Assembly (NCBI RefSeq): GCF_000820045.1
Contig: NZ_CDBJ01000016.1
Location: forward strand, 57,423 to 121,422
Source: Aeromonas rivuli
GTDB taxonomy: Bacteria; Pseudomonadota; Gammaproteobacteria; Enterobacterales; Aeromonadaceae
DNA length: 64,000 nt
Reading direction: 5' to 3'
This document shows positions 1 through 9,548 of the stretch, in pieces. The translations under genes and the position numbers were made by a program. The stretch's first letter is position 1; every line of letters starts with the position of its first letter. Below the pieces are notes generated by a model. The model was given only the letters and a program-made list of their open reading frames with translations, was not told the origin of the DNA and ran no database searches.

Positions 1-619
1 CAGTGAGCTGGGAACCGATATGGCAATCCACCCCCTTGATCTCGATGTTGCTCATGGCCGCCGCCTTGCGATAGATGGCGGGGGCCTGCTCGATGGGGAT
101 ACCGAATTTATTCTGCTTGAGACCGGTCGAGATATAGGGGTGAGTACCGGCATCGATGTCCGGGTTGACCCGCACCGACACCCGCGCCACCTTGCCCATG
201 CTGGCTGCGACCCGGTTGAGGCGCTCCAGCTCGGCTTCGGACTCAAGGTTGAAGCAGAGGATCTCTTTATCGAGCGCCAGGCGCATCTCTGCTTCGCTCT
301 TGGCGACGCCGGAGAAGACCACCTTGGCCGGATCGCCCCCCGCCGCCAGCACCCGCGACAGCTCGCCGCCGGAGACGATGTCGAAGCCGGATCCGAGGCG
401 CGCCAGCAAGTTCAGCAGCGCTATGTTGGAGTTGGCCTTGACCGCATAGCAGACCAGGTGGGGGATGGCCCCCGCCGCCTGATCGAAGGCATGCCAGTGG
501 CGCTCCAGGGTCGCGCGGGAGTAAACATAGAGCGGGGTGCCATGCTGATCGGCCAGCTGTTGCAGATCAATCTGTTCGGCCTGGAGCTGGCCGGCGGCGT
601 TGTAATTAAAGTGATCCAA
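1..619 (-). CDS. lysA: Diaminopimelate decarboxylase, N-terminal part (cut by window edge)
   Basis: Catalyses the last step of lysine synthesis, meso-diaminopimelate to lysine, with pyridoxal phosphate. About 206 codons are inside the window and the C-terminal half lies beyond base 1. The visible part holds the PLP-lysine motif YAVKANSN near residue 60 and the barrel motifs SGGEL, FSGVAKS and VDCHIGSQL typical of fold III decarboxylases. I place the start at the TTG at 619, because GGAAGGAA sits just upstream and the reading begins LDHFNYNAAG, as in lysA of relatives. It is 18 bases downstream of lptM on the same strand, so the two are probably cotranscribed. The identification is firm; the TTG start is an inference. 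Confidence 0.93.
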   Translation of the reverse strand, partial: MDHFNYNAAGQLQAEQIDLQQLADQHGTPLYVYSRATLERHWHAFDQAAGAIPHLVCYAVKANSNIALLNLLARLGSGFDIVSGGELSRVLAAGGDPAKVVFSGVAKSEAEMRLALDKEILCFNLESEAELERLNRVAASMGKVARVSVRVNPDIDAGTHPYISTGLKQNKFGIPIEQAPAIYRKAAAMSNIEIKGVDCHIGSQLT

Positions 620-637
620 GGGGCGGTTCCTTCCAAA

Positions 638-850
638 TTATGACGAGTGCGGCGTAGCCTCTGGGGTCGCCTCGGCCGGGGTCTGGGGAGTGCTCTGCGA
701 GTCTTTCGCCGGTTCGGCTTCAGACGGAGTCGACTGCTGGCTGTCCGGCTGTTCGGCCGGCGGCATATAGAGCGGGCCTTTCAGGCCACAAGCAACCAGG
801 GTGAGCGACAGAAGAGCGGCAGACAGGCACCGGACGAGTTGAATGATCAT
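638..850 (-). CDS. lptM: LPS-assembly lipoprotein LptM (YifL-type)
   Basis: Small outer-membrane lipoprotein of 70 residues. The hydrophobic signal peptide ends in the lipobox LVAC (Cys about residue 21), followed by the family signature GLKGPLYMPP. The rest is a low-complexity tail rich in Pro, Ser, Glu and Thr. In Escherichia coli LptM (YifL) helps mature the LptD translocon by mimicking lipopolysaccharide binding. The position directly upstream of lysA and divergent from cyaY is the conserved gammaproteobacterial arrangement and supports the call. The tail composition is variable in this family. Confidence 0.88.
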   Translation of the reverse strand: MIIQLVRCLSAALLSLTLVACGLKGPLYMPPAEQPDSQQSTPSEAEPAKDSQSTPQTPAEATPEATPHSS

Positions 851-923
851 AATGGTTCGCTGCGAAAAAAATTTTGGCCCTCTATAATCGCACTCACATT
901 GTTAAAAGCAACAGGATAAACCG

Positions 924-1238
924 ATGAAGGATCACGAGTATCACGCCCTGGTAGACACCTTTTTCCAGTATGTGGAAGACACCATAGATGCCAATTACCC
1001 GGATATCGATTGCGAGCGGGCTGGCGGCGTACTGAACCTGGCGTTCGAGAACAAGACCAAGGTCATCCTCAACAAGCAAGAACCCCTGCACCAGATCTGG
1101 GTCGCCACCCGCGAGAACGGCTTCCACTTCGAGCTGAAAGGGGACACCTGGATAGACAACCGCTTCGGCCATGAACTCAAGGCCCTGCTCACCCGCGCCT
1201 GCACCCTGCAATCTGGCGAGGACGTGACCTTCCCATGA
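924..1238 (+). CDS. cyaY: Frataxin-like iron-binding protein CyaY
   Basis: 104 residues, full length for bacterial frataxin. It binds iron through an acidic N-terminal helix (visible as DTFFQYVEDTIDANYPDIDCE) and modulates iron-sulfur cluster assembly by the IscS machinery. The conserved beta-sheet motif NKQEPLHQIWVA is present around residues 50-61, followed by GFHFE and a DNRFGHEL stretch. The gene starts 14 bases after an AACAGGAT ribosome-binding sequence and is divergent from lptM. Its end overlaps the next gene start by four bases (ATGA), implying cotranscription with the esterase that follows. Confidence 0.95.
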   Translation: MKDHEYHALVDTFFQYVEDTIDANYPDIDCERAGGVLNLAFENKTKVILNKQEPLHQIWVATRENGFHFELKGDTWIDNRFGHELKALLTRACTLQSGEDVTFP

Positions 1239-1888
1239 TAGATATCCACCCCGACGGGGCCCGTCATGCGGTGATCTGGCTGCATGGTCTGGGAGACTCA
1301 GGGGCCGGGCTGGCCCCCCTGGTGGAGGCGCTGGCCCTGCCCAGCGCACTGCCCATCCGCCATCTGCTGCCCGATGCCCCCGAACGTCCCATCACCATCA
1401 ACATGGGCCACAAGATGCGCGGCTGGTACGACATCAAGGGCTTCGAGCGGCCGGAAGACAGGGCCGATGAGACCGAGGTGCGCGCGGCCTGCCGCCAGAT
1501 TGCGACCCTGCTGGCGCAGCTCGAGCAAGAGGGCTTCGCCCCCGAGCGCGTCGTCATCGCCGGCTTCTCCCAAGGGGGCGTCATCGCCTCCTTCACCGCC
1601 CTGCGCCATCCTGCCCCCTTGGCCGGTCTGCTCTGCATGTCCACCTATCTGGCGGCGCCGGATGCCCTGCTGGCAGAACTCAGTGATGGCGCTCGCAGCC
1701 TGCCAATCTGCTACATGCATGGCATCTATGACGACGTGGTTCACCTCTCCATGGGCTGGGACGCCAGGCAGCGCCTGGAGGCCGCGGGTCTGGCCCCCCA
1801 GTGGCACGAGTACCCCATGCGCCACGAGATCTGCCGCCCTCAGCTAGGGGATATCCGCGTCTGGCTGCTGGCCTGCTTCGCCCCCTGA
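1235..1888 (+). CDS. Alpha/beta-hydrolase, phospholipase/carboxylesterase family
   Basis: 217 residues, an alpha/beta-hydrolase of the acyl-protein thioesterase/carboxylesterase family. The nucleophile elbow GFSQGG places Ser at about residue 112. An oxyanion-hole motif LHGLGDSG is near the N terminus, an Asp lies in GIYDD near residue 165, and a His in MRHE near residue 198 completes a triad. It hydrolyses short acyl esters or thioesters; the natural substrate cannot be read from sequence. The start overlaps the cyaY stop, so it is probably translated from the same message. It ends before a bidirectional terminator shared with cyaA. Confidence 0.85.
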   Translation: MIDIHPDGARHAVIWLHGLGDSGAGLAPLVEALALPSALPIRHLLPDAPERPITINMGHKMRGWYDIKGFERPEDRADETEVRAACRQIATLLAQLEQEGFAPERVVIAGFSQGGVIASFTALRHPAPLAGLLCMSTYLAAPDALLAELSDGARSLPICYMHGIYDDVVHLSMGWDARQRLEAAGLAPQWHEYPMRHEICRPQLGDIRVWLLACFAP

Positions 1889-1940
1889 GACCCAGCTCAC
1901 GTCCCCTATGACATGGGGCCGGGCAATCCCCGTAACAAGA

Positions 1941-1966
1941 AGAGGGCCTGCATTGCAGGCCCTCTT
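1941..1966. terminator. Bidirectional terminator between esterase gene and cyaA
   Basis: A perfect hairpin AGAGGGCCTG / CAGGCCCTCT with a five-base loop lies between two convergent genes. A-rich sequence precedes it and CTT follows, so it can serve both strands. Confidence 0.75.
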
Positions 1967-1988
1967 CACATCACCAGGGTGGCTTGGC

Positions 1989-4508
1989 TCAGCCCACGTC
2001 ACGGGCCTGCACCTGAGGATCGCGCCCCAGCCCCTGGCTGCGGTAAGGAATAACGTCCAGCGTCTCCCCCCTCTCGACTATCTCATAGTACTGGGGCAGG
2101 TTGAAGTTGACGAATTGGCCATCATCGCTGAACCGTTCGTGACTGGAGGTATAGAAGCGGTTCACCCCGGCCACCAGTTCATCTTTGTTGCCGGCGAAAT
2201 GCTGGTAGATTTCGACCCTGTTCGCCTCGTCCAGTATGTAGATGTTGGTGCCCGCATTGCGGGTGTCGAAGAAGAACTGCACCAGGCCCTCGCTGGCATA
2301 GGTATCCACTATGCCCGGCAGATGCTGGCTGTGGGTCTTGTCGAGGCGCAGCGGCAGGTGATCCAGCTTGTTGTGGGAGATGTGCCGGTAGAAGTCGATG
2401 GCGTTTTCCAGCTTCTTGACCGAGACCCCGCGCCGCTCGAAGAAGATGCCGTACTTCTCCTTGCCAAGGGCGAGGGTCTTGACCAGTTGCTGCTTGTCCC
2501 GGGCCAGCCGCAGCTCGATGCACTCGGCCACCAGTTGCTGGAAGCGGGAGCGCACCAGGGAGCGGAAATGCTGGCTATAGCAGAATACGGCGATGGTTTC
2601 CGGGGCAGCCGCATCCTGGTGCATCTTGCCGAGAATGGTGGTGAGGGCATCGACCACCGCCTCGTCACCACGAAAATGCAGGGTGCGGATCTCGCTCCAG
2701 GAGTTGCGATAGACCAGATCCACCGAGCCCACCAGACACTCCATATTGCGGCCAAACGAGAAGACATCGGCGCTGTTGGCATCAAACTCTATCACCTGGC
2801 CGACCCAGTGACTACTCGGATCCACCTCCAGATTGAGGTAGATGGAGAGCTGATGGATTTCGCAAGGGCGGCTCAGGGCCACGTTGGTGGCGCGCGGGTA
2901 CTTGACCGGGAAAGTGCCGGAGAGATCGCGGCAGAACTGGTGCAAGTTGTCGATGTGCAGATCCGAGCCCTGATTGAACAGGTGCACCCGCGACTGGGGA
3001 GTAAGCAGATCGTTGAAATAGGCCCAGGCCACCAGCTTGCTGATGTAGCTGTTATGTTCGAGGGGCGCCCGGCCAATGATGTCAGACGGCTCAAGGGAGT
3101 GCTTGTAGAGATACCAGCCGGCGCGATTGAGGCGGCCATTGGGCACCTGCACCAGGCTCAGATCCGGCTCGCTCAGATCCGGCGCTATCTTGAGGTTGAT
3201 GCGCTGCACCTTGCCCGGCAGGCTCTCGAAGGCCGCATAGAGCTTGCGCGACAAGATACCGATATCTTCCGGGTTGATGGATTCACTGATGTTGTTGCGC
3301 CGGGCGAACTGGATCAGATTACGATAACTGTGCATCAGGGCTTCGAGCAGCTCGGCATGGGCCACCTTGACCTGCTCCACTTTCCACTCCTGGCGATGAT
3401 CCAGATGATGGAGCCGCTCCGGGCTCCAGCCCCAGTAAGCGACCAGCTGCTCCATCTGCTCCCGCCGCCACAGGGGCGAGCCCTCCTCGTTGGGATGGCT
3501 CAGGCCGTCACACACCTTCAGATAGAAGCAGCGGCGCACCAGATCCAGACGCTGCATGTCGCCGATGGACTTGAGGTAGTTGGTCACCTTGTCCAGCATC
3601 AGGCAGTAGTTATCCTGGCGAAAACTCATGCCCTCATGCTGCTGGAACCAGTCGCGGCTGATGAAGGAGAGCAGCCGGGTGTTCGGGTACTCGTGGGAGT
3701 AAGCCTCCATCAGCACCGACTTGAGCACCGCCTTGTAGGGCGAGTCGATCCCCTTGTAGAGCTGCCAGAGCGCAGAGCCGAAGTACTCCTCGGCCGGAAT
3801 GCGGTTGAAGCTGCCCAGATCGAGCCAGTCATCCTGACTGAGCTGACCGCTCGCAAACAGGCCTGCCACATAGTCATCATACTGCTCGTCATAGGCGCGG
3901 GGCACCAGATACCAGAGCAGGCGCTTGCCCGCGATGTGCATGGCGCTGCGATAGAACTCGTCGAGCAGCAGCAGATGCTGAGCGCTGCCACAGTTCTCGC
4001 CCTGCATCTCGGCATCATTGTGTTGACGGAACTTGTCTTCGGGGATCAGGAAGAAATTGAGATCCACGCCGCGCTGCTCGGCCCACTTGGAGAGCTGCTG
4101 GCACTTGAGATCGAGCAGGGCCAGGCGATCGGGAGAGAGGCCCGCCACGTGACAGACCCAGATATCGAGATCCGAATGACAGCACTGGCCGATGGAGGAG
4201 GTGCTGCCCATGGAGTAGAGACCCTGAATGGCTCTCTCCTGGGTGCTAAGCCCACTCTGGCAGTTGGCGTTCTGGCACAGGTCTTCGATGAAGGCCTGCT
4301 GGGTCTCGTTGGCGTTGAAACTCCAGATCCCGTGAGGCACATCCCCACCCACATAACCGGGCAGCAGGGGATGATTGAAGTGCAGCATGACGGGCAGCAG
4401 TTGGAATACCTGTTGCCCATAGCGACTCATGAGACCTAGCGCTCGCTGCGTCTTGAGACGATTGATCTCGTCATAACGCGATACGAGTGCATCGAGTTGT
4501 ACCAGCAA
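1989..4508 (-). CDS. cyaA: Class I adenylate cyclase
   Basis: Makes cAMP from ATP, the ligand of the global regulator CRP. At 839 residues it has the usual length of enterobacterial class I cyclases: an N-terminal catalytic half and a C-terminal glucose-responsive regulatory half. The catalytic signature GSTSSIGQ followed by HSDLDIW lies at residues 101-117 and includes the metal-binding Asp pair. The start is a TTG at 4508 with AGGCAGG just upstream. The N terminus from there aligns in register with E. coli CyaA, which also uses a UUG start thought to limit its translation. The gene is divergent from hemC as in E. coli, with a CRP-like site in between. Confidence 0.96.
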   Translation of the reverse strand: MLVQLDALVSRYDEINRLKTQRALGLMSRYGQQVFQLLPVMLHFNHPLLPGYVGGDVPHGIWSFNANETQQAFIEDLCQNANCQSGLSTQERAIQGLYSMGSTSSIGQCCHSDLDIWVCHVAGLSPDRLALLDLKCQQLSKWAEQRGVDLNFFLIPEDKFRQHNDAEMQGENCGSAQHLLLLDEFYRSAMHIAGKRLLWYLVPRAYDEQYDDYVAGLFASGQLSQDDWLDLGSFNRIPAEEYFGSALWQLYKGIDSPYKAVLKSVLMEAYSHEYPNTRLLSFISRDWFQQHEGMSFRQDNYCLMLDKVTNYLKSIGDMQRLDLVRRCFYLKVCDGLSHPNEEGSPLWRREQMEQLVAYWGWSPERLHHLDHRQEWKVEQVKVAHAELLEALMHSYRNLIQFARRNNISESINPEDIGILSRKLYAAFESLPGKVQRINLKIAPDLSEPDLSLVQVPNGRLNRAGWYLYKHSLEPSDIIGRAPLEHNSYISKLVAWAYFNDLLTPQSRVHLFNQGSDLHIDNLHQFCRDLSGTFPVKYPRATNVALSRPCEIHQLSIYLNLEVDPSSHWVGQVIEFDANSADVFSFGRNMECLVGSVDLVYRNSWSEIRTLHFRGDEAVVDALTTILGKMHQDAAAPETIAVFCYSQHFRSLVRSRFQQLVAECIELRLARDKQQLVKTLALGKEKYGIFFERRGVSVKKLENAIDFYRHISHNKLDHLPLRLDKTHSQHLPGIVDTYASEGLVQFFFDTRNAGTNIYILDEANRVEIYQHFAGNKDELVAGVNRFYTSSHERFSDDGQFVNFNLPQYYEIVERGETLDVIPYRSQGLGRDPQVQARDVG

Positions 4509-4831
4509 TGACCTGCCTATTTGGGGGTTGCAATTGACGCACCAAAACGGGGAGGCGTCAAAAAAGTGTGATCATGTTAACAATGCAAACTGCGGTGGTA
4601 AACAAGCCCACAGCGAATAGCAGGATTATTTATGACAGCCAGATGAACGGTATCATAGGAAAGCAAATAAGGTATTTATAATCAGATAGTTGCCATTCAA
4701 GCACTCCCCAGTGAAAATCATTTCCTCCCCTTCCTTTTTCGGCCAGATCCCGCTTTTGCAGCCAGCGCCATGAAAGCCCCTGTAAAGGGTGGTAAGATCA
4801 TTTTCCTTTAAATATGAAACAACTGATTGAT
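4509..4831. other. cyaA-hemC divergent regulatory region
   Basis: About 320 bases of AT-rich sequence with no supportable gene. It carries the promoters of cyaA and hemC and one CRP-like palindrome. A short AT-rich tract around 4653-4690 is compatible with promoter elements, but I cannot assign exact -35 and -10 boxes. Confidence 0.6.
4567..4582. promoter_or_regulatory. Candidate CRP-cAMP site upstream of cyaA
   Basis: TGTGATCATGTTAACA matches the CRP consensus TGTGA-N6-TCACA at nine of ten half-site positions. It lies about 60 bases upstream of the cyaA start. In E. coli cyaA is repressed by CRP-cAMP at a site overlapping its promoter, so an autoregulatory role is likely. This is inferred from the motif only. 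Confidence 0.6.
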
Positions 4832-5761
4832 ATGGCAGCCCGTACCCTGAGAATCGCCACACGCAAGAGCCCGCTGGCCCTGTGGCAGGCCAATTTTGTC
4901 AAAGACAGGCTCGAAGCCCTGCATCCGCAACTCACCGTCGAGCTGGTGCCCATGAGCACTCAGGGTGACAAGATATTGGATACTCCGCTGGCCAAGGTTG
5001 GCGGAAAAGGGTTGTTCGTCAAAGAGTTGGAAACTGCCATGTTGGAAGGGCGGGCAGATATCGCCGTTCACTCCATGAAAGACGTTCCGGTTGAGTTTCC
5101 CGAAGGACTCGGCCTGCACACCATCTGCGAGCGGGAAGATCCCCGTGATGCCTTCGTCTCCAACCGCTTCGCCAACATTGCCGAGCTGCCCCTGGGCGCC
5201 GTGGTCGGCACCTCCAGTCTGCGCCGCCAGTGCCAGCTGCGCGCCGCGCGCCCGGATCTGGTGGTGCGGGATCTGCGTGGCAACGTCAACACCCGCCTCG
5301 CCAAGCTCGATGGCGGTGAGTACGACGCCATCATATTGGCCGCCGCGGGTCTGCTGCGTCTGGAGATGGCGGACAGGATCCGCGCCTTCATCGAGCCGGA
5401 GCAGAGCCTGCCCGCCAACGGTCAGGGGGCGGTCGGTATCGAGTGTCGCAACGACGACCTGGCGCTGCATGCCCTGCTGGCGCCGCTGGAGCACGCCGAG
5501 ACCCGCATCCGGGTGTTGACCGAGCGCGCCATGAACCGCGCCCTGCAGGGTGGCTGTCAGGTACCTATCGGAGCCTATGCCCTGGTGGAAGGGGATCAGA
5601 TCTGGCTGCGTGGCCTGGTTGGCCAACCCGATGGCAGCCAGGTGCTGCGTGACGAGATCCGCGGCCCCCTCGCCCAGGGTGAAGCCCTGGGTCAGCAACT
5701 GGCCGAGCGCCTGCTGGCCGCCGGTGCCGATACCATACTCGCCCAGGTCTATCAGGCATGA
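4832..5761 (+). CDS. hemC: Hydroxymethylbilane synthase (porphobilinogen deaminase)
   Basis: Polymerises four porphobilinogens into hydroxymethylbilane on a dipyrromethane cofactor. The cofactor-attachment motif GGCQVPIG is present; its Cys is residue 242 from the ATG at 4832, the same number as in E. coli, which is why I prefer this start over the ATG at 4814 that adds six residues. Neither ATG has a convincing ribosome-binding site. Other signatures are [17 protein letters not shown] and HSMKDVP near residues 55-85 and two Arg-rich substrate loops (SSLRRQ). 309 residues, normal length. First gene of hemC-hemD-hemX-hemY. Confidence 0.96.
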   Translation: MAARTLRIATRKSPLALWQANFVKDRLEALHPQLTVELVPMSTQGDKILDTPLAKVGGKGLFVKELETAMLEGRADIAVHSMKDVPVEFPEGLGLHTICEREDPRDAFVSNRFANIAELPLGAVVGTSSLRRQCQLRAARPDLVVRDLRGNVNTRLAKLDGGEYDAIILAAAGLLRLEMADRIRAFIEPEQSLPANGQGAVGIECRNDDLALHALLAPLEHAETRIRVLTERAMNRALQGGCQVPIGAYALVEGDQIWLRGLVGQPDGSQVLRDEIRGPLAQGEALGQQLAERLLAAGADTILAQVYQA

Positions 5762-5876
5762 TGGTTCAGGGTCGTCATAGAGAGCCTCGGCAGGTCCGTG
5801 CCCCTCATGCTGACCCTGTCGTGCGAGTGGTCAGGCTGACTCCTTGCCCCTTCATCACCACTCGGGAGTCGCCTCA

Positions 5877-6611
5877 ATGACTCCTCTGGTGGTACGCCCC
5901 GCCGAACAGGGTACCGAGCTCAGCACGCTGCTTCGTCAGCATGGCCATGACCCCCACCCCTGTACCCTGCTCACCCTGGGGCCGGGCAGTGAGCTGGATA
6001 AGCTGGCCACCCTGCTGGCCGAGGCGGATGTAATTGTCGCCGTGAGCGTCCATGCCATTCTTTTTGCTGATCATTTTATGTTGCAAACTGGTCAGACCTG
6101 GCCAAATATTGACTACTTTGCCGTCGGTGCCGCCAGCGCGGCAGCCTTTGCCGATCTCGGCATCGCCGCCATGAGTCCGACGGATCCCCGCAGTGAGGGG
6201 CTGATCGCACTGCCCGAACTGCAGCAGCTCGCTGGCAAGCGGGTACTGATCCTGCGCGGCAACGGTGGCCGGGATCTCATCGCCCGAACGCTGGCCTCGA
6301 GAGGGGCTCTGGTGCACTATTGTTGCACCTATGAGCGCCACTACCCCGAATTGGATGGCCCAGCGCTGACCCGTGACTGGCAAGAGGCCGGGATCGACAG
6401 CCTGCTTATCACCAGCGGGGAGTTGTTGCAGCGTCTGCAGACGCTGGTACCCGATGATGCACACCCCTGGCTCCATGGTTGCCAGTTGGTGGTCCCCAGT
6501 CCCCGCGTGGCCGAGATGGCCGAAGGGTTGGGTTTTCTCCATATCACGATTGCCCAGGGGGCAGCCAATCAGGCCCTGCTGGCCGCCCTGGAACAGAGGA
6601 AGACGCGATGA
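5877..6611 (+). CDS. hemD: Uroporphyrinogen-III synthase
   Basis: Closes hydroxymethylbilane with inversion of ring D to give uroporphyrinogen III, the branch point to haem and sirohaem. 244 residues. The N terminus MTPLVVRPAEQG matches the family pattern xVTRP; the middle has GKRVLILRGNGGRDLI and the C-terminal domain has ITSGELLQ. The start at 5877 follows GGGAG at a good distance; an in-frame ATG at 5844 would add 11 non-homologous residues. A 115-base gap separates it from hemC, while its stop overlaps the hemX start by four bases. Confidence 0.93.
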   Translation: MTPLVVRPAEQGTELSTLLRQHGHDPHPCTLLTLGPGSELDKLATLLAEADVIVAVSVHAILFADHFMLQTGQTWPNIDYFAVGAASAAAFADLGIAAMSPTDPRSEGLIALPELQQLAGKRVLILRGNGGRDLIARTLASRGALVHYCCTYERHYPELDGPALTRDWQEAGIDSLLITSGELLQRLQTLVPDDAHPWLHGCQLVVPSPRVAEMAEGLGFLHITIAQGAANQALLAALEQRKTR

Positions 6612-7705
6612 CAGAACAGCAAGAAGCCCAGGCCACTTCGCAAGAGGGGGCCGAGCCACGCCAGAGTGCGGCGAGCCAAACGACCCAGGCCAGCCCTGCG
6701 CCAACCAGGCAGAGCAAGGGGCGCGCTGGCGTACTCATGGGGGCCGTCGCCATACTGGTCGCCCTTGGGTTGACCGGCGGCCTCTACTACCACGGCCATC
6801 AGGGCGCCCTGGCCCAGCAGGCAGAGCTTGCTCAGCTCAAGCAGCAGCTGGGGGATGTCATGGGTCGGGTCGAGCGGGGTAACAGTCAGGAGCAGCAGAA
6901 GCTGGGTGAACTTGGCAAGAGCCAGCAGGCCCTGCAAGAGGAGCTGAAGGGCCTGCAGAACCGGGTGCTGGATCTCAACGACAAGCGCCCCAACGACTGG
7001 ATGCTGGCCGAATCTGAATACCTGGTACGGATGGCGGGCCGCAAGCTGTGGCTCGAGCATGATCTCATCTCCGCCATCACCCTGCTCGGCAACGCAGACG
7101 AACGCATCAAGGCGCTCAACGATCCCAGCCTGATGCCGATCCGCAAGGCCCTGGCCGAAGACATCACCAAGCTCAAGGCCATGCCCAGGGTCGATCGTGA
7201 AGGGCTCACCCTCAAACTCGCCGCCCTCGAAGATCAGATAGATCAGCTGCCCCTCTCCAACGTCACCATGCCCACCGCCGAGGAGCAGGCCAATCAGGCG
7301 GTCAGCAGCAATCCGGATGAGTGGGAGAGCAATCTGAAGAAGAACTGGGTCAAGTTTACCGAGAACTTCATCACCATTCGCCGCCGGGATGGCGCTGTCG
7401 AGGCACTCATCTCGCCCCAGCAGGAGATCTACCTGCGCGAGAACCTCAAAACCAAGCTGCTCCAGGCCCAGCTCGCCGTGTATCGCGAGCAGCAAGCCCT
7501 GTACGAAGACAGCATCGACAAGGCCTCCCGCTGGCTGGCGCAGTACTTCGATACCGACAACAGCGCGACCCACTACCTGCAAGGAGAGCTCGACAAGCTC
7601 AAGGGCGAACAGATCCAGTTCGACTATCCGGACAAGTTCAGCACCCAGGCCCTGCTCGAGCAGGTTCTGACCGAGCGCCTGCAACGCATCGCGACCGGTA
7701 ACTGA
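6608..7705 (+). CDS. hemX: HemX, membrane protein of the hemCDXY operon
   Basis: 365 residues. A polar Gln/Ala/Ser-rich N-terminal tail is followed by one transmembrane helix (about residues 45-63), then a heptad-like coiled coil rich in Gln, Leu and Glu, then the conserved periplasmic domain with NDWMLAESEYLVRMA. The family was once called uroporphyrin-III C-methyltransferase, but this protein has no methyltransferase motifs, so that activity should not be assumed. The ATG at 6608 overlaps the hemD stop (ATGA). Its role alongside HemY is not established. Confidence 0.88.
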   Translation: MTEQQEAQATSQEGAEPRQSAASQTTQASPAPTRQSKGRAGVLMGAVAILVALGLTGGLYYHGHQGALAQQAELAQLKQQLGDVMGRVERGNSQEQQKLGELGKSQQALQEELKGLQNRVLDLNDKRPNDWMLAESEYLVRMAGRKLWLEHDLISAITLLGNADERIKALNDPSLMPIRKALAEDITKLKAMPRVDREGLTLKLAALEDQIDQLPLSNVTMPTAEEQANQAVSSNPDEWESNLKKNWVKFTENFITIRRRDGAVEALISPQQEIYLRENLKTKLLQAQLAVYREQQALYEDSIDKASRWLAQYFDTDNSATHYLQGELDKLKGEQIQFDYPDKFSTQALLEQVLTERLQRIATGN

Positions 7706-7715
7706 GGAGAGCCCC

Positions 7716-8879
7716 ATGATCCGTTTGATTATTCTGGTTGCCGTCATGGTTGCAGGGCTGGCCTTCGGTCCCGAAGCCTCGGGCAACAAGGGTTATGTGA
7801 TGATCTCCCTGGGTAATTACACCCTGGAGTCCTCGGTCACCAGCGCGGTGATCCTGGCCATCCTGTTTTATGGTCTGCTGCTCATCGTCGAGTGGCTGCT
7901 GGCCCGGGTATTTGGTCTGCGCCGCAAGACCCTCGGCTGGTACGGCTACCGCCGTCGCCGCAAGGCCAACCAGCAGACGGTGGCCGCGACCCTGGCCTTC
8001 GCCGAGGGGCACTATAGCCAGGCCGAGAAGCTGATGGTCAAGGGCGCTCGCAACAGCGAAACTCCCCTGCTCAACTACCTCTCCGCCGCCAAGGCGGCCC
8101 AGGCCCGTGGCGATGACAGCCGCCGGGATCAGTATCTGCAGCAGGCCCAGGAAGAGCACCCCAAGGCCGAGCTGGCCCTGACCCTGACCCAGACCCAGTT
8201 GCAGATAGAGCAGGGCCAGTACGAGAGCGCCCTCGCAACCCTGGAGTCCCTGCAGGCCCTCAACCCTCGCCATCCCATGGTGCTGGATCAGCTGCGTCAG
8301 GTGCGACTGGCACGCCAGGATTGGGCCGCCCTGCTGGAGCTGATCCCGGTGCTGCACAAGGTCGGCAAGCTCAATCCCAAGCAGGAAGAGGAGCTGACCC
8401 GCCAGGCCTGGGTTGGTCGCCTGCAACAAGGGGCCGACGAGGCCGACACGCTGGCTGCCATCTGGCAGGCCATGCCCAAGAAGCTGCGCCAGGATCCCGA
8501 GTTGCTGCTCGGCTATGGCCGCCAGTTGCGCAGCCTGCAAGGAGACAAGGCCGCCGCCGATCTCTGGCTCGATGCCCTGCGCCGGGATGCCTCGCCGCAA
8601 CTGCTGGCCGAGTTGCCTCGTCTGCGCCTGGATGACTACCAGCCGCTGCTGACCCTGCTTGGCAAGATGCAGGACAAACCGGGTGCCCAGGCGGCCCTCG
8701 CCCAAGTCAACCTGCTGGCAGGCCATCTGGACGAGGCACAGCGACTGCTGGAGATCGAGTTGGCCAAGGCGCAAAGCGCCGCCCTCTGCCATGCCATGGG
8801 CCAGCTGATGGACAAGCGCCGGCTCACCAACAAGGCCAACGAGTACTATCGTCAGGCCCTGCAGCTCGCCGGCGTCTAG
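7716..8879 (+). CDS. hemY: HemY, TPR-containing inner-membrane protein
   Basis: 387 residues. Two transmembrane segments (about 1-20 and 40-65) are followed by a long helical C-terminal region with tetratricopeptide-like repeats (for example FAEGHYSQAEKLMVKGA and the repeated ALATLESLQALNP style). It is the gammaproteobacterial HemY family (HemY_N domain), unrelated to Bacillus HemY oxidase. Recent work links E. coli HemY to interaction with haem enzymes, but its precise function is unsettled. GAGGAG lies seven bases before the ATG. Last gene of the hem operon, followed by a terminator. Confidence 0.9.
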   Translation: MIRLIILVAVMVAGLAFGPEASGNKGYVMISLGNYTLESSVTSAVILAILFYGLLLIVEWLLARVFGLRRKTLGWYGYRRRRKANQQTVAATLAFAEGHYSQAEKLMVKGARNSETPLLNYLSAAKAAQARGDDSRRDQYLQQAQEEHPKAELALTLTQTQLQIEQGQYESALATLESLQALNPRHPMVLDQLRQVRLARQDWAALLELIPVLHKVGKLNPKQEEELTRQAWVGRLQQGADEADTLAAIWQAMPKKLRQDPELLLGYGRQLRSLQGDKAAADLWLDALRRDASPQLLAELPRLRLDDYQPLLTLLGKMQDKPGAQAALAQVNLLAGHLDEAQRLLEIELAKAQSAALCHAMGQLMDKRRLTNKANEYYRQALQLAGV

Positions 8880-8904
8880 CCAGCCCCTGAGCCGAATCTG
8901 CAAA

Positions 8905-8933
8905 AAGAGGCCGCAATTGCGGCCTCTTTTCTA
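8905..8933 (+). terminator. Terminator of the hemCDXY operon
   Basis: Hairpin AGAGGCCGC / GCGGCCTCT followed by TTTT, 25 bases after the hemY stop. Confidence 0.85.
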
Positions 8934-8995
8934 TGGTGGTCGAACAACACCAGGCAGAGGATGCCTGGCGCTACCCGCCTCATGCAAGCCAAGGC

Positions 8996-9259
8996 TCAGG
9001 AGGTCTGCCGCTCCCACTCCCCAAGCAACCAGATTGCCTCGCTCCGGTGAGTGCCGCAGACATCCATCATGGGGCGAAAACCACCGCATACCGCGGGACG
9101 CTCGGGCAAGCCAAACAGGCGGCAACCCAGCCGCTCATCGAGCTGGACGCAGGGCACACCAGCGGGTTTCCCCAGGGGCATGCCGGGAATGGCACTGCTG
9201 ATACTGGGGGCGATACAACAAGCGGCACAGCCGGCACGACATTCCATGACGATATCCAT
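8996..9259 (-). CDS. YkgJ-family cysteine-cluster protein (YeiW-like, UPF0153)
   Basis: 87 residues from the ATG at 9259. The motif ECRAGCAACCIAPSIS and later Cys residues (VPCVQL, GCRLF, AVCGGF, DVCG) form the YkgJ/UPF0153 cysteine cluster, presumed to bind zinc or an iron-sulfur centre. Biochemical function is unknown. An upstream ATG at 9328 would add 23 residues without family similarity, and an internal ATG at 9247 is also possible; none has a clear ribosome-binding site. I chose 9259 because E. coli YeiW is about 84 residues. Stand-alone gene on the minus strand. Confidence 0.75.
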   Translation of the reverse strand: MDIVMECRAGCAACCIAPSISSAIPGMPLGKPAGVPCVQLDERLGCRLFGLPERPAVCGGFRPMMDVCGTHRSEAIWLLGEWERQTS

Positions 9260-9344
9260 CCAAGGGGAGCGCCAGTCTATCCCAGGCCCGGACAACCTCT
9301 TATCACTATCGGTGTCAAGGCGCGGCATACAGCAAAGCCGTCAT

Positions 9345-9450
9345 TGGGCCGGGCTTGGATTGCAATGCACATTGCCACTGCGGATCAGAGGATGATGTCG
9401 CGGATGACGTCATCTTTGCGATTCAGACAGTGGATCGACTTGATGCGACG
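9345..9450 (-). pseudogene. Remnant duplicate of the glpX 3' end and its terminator
   Basis: This 106-base stretch repeats 9509-9614 at a constant offset of 164 bases with four mismatches. It carries the last 21-22 codons of glpX, including the stop, plus the proximal half of its terminator stem. Read on the minus strand it gives IHCLNRKDDVIRDIIL against IHYLNRKDEVIRDIIL in the real gene. Similarity ends abruptly at 9451. It has no start of its own and cannot encode a functional enzyme. Confidence 0.85.
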
Positions 9451-9497
9451 AAGTGGATAGGCGTGACGCGTCACGTTACGGTCACCCTCAATACAAC

Positions 9498-9522
9498 AAG
9501 CCCGGCACTGGGCCGGGCTTGG
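9498..9522 (-). terminator. Terminator after glpX
   Basis: Hairpin AAGCCCGGC / GCCGGGCTT (with ACTGG loop) 27 bases past the glpX stop on the minus strand. The 20-base core recurs at 41499-41520. Confidence 0.7.
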
Positions 9523-9548
9523 ATTGCAATGCACATTGCCACTGCGGA

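Noticed and set aside
1908..4439. Very long plus-strand open frame opposite cyaA
   Set aside because: It is the antisense shadow of cyaA in GC-rich sequence; no ribosome-binding site and no recognisable domain, whereas the minus strand encodes a complete adenylate cyclase.
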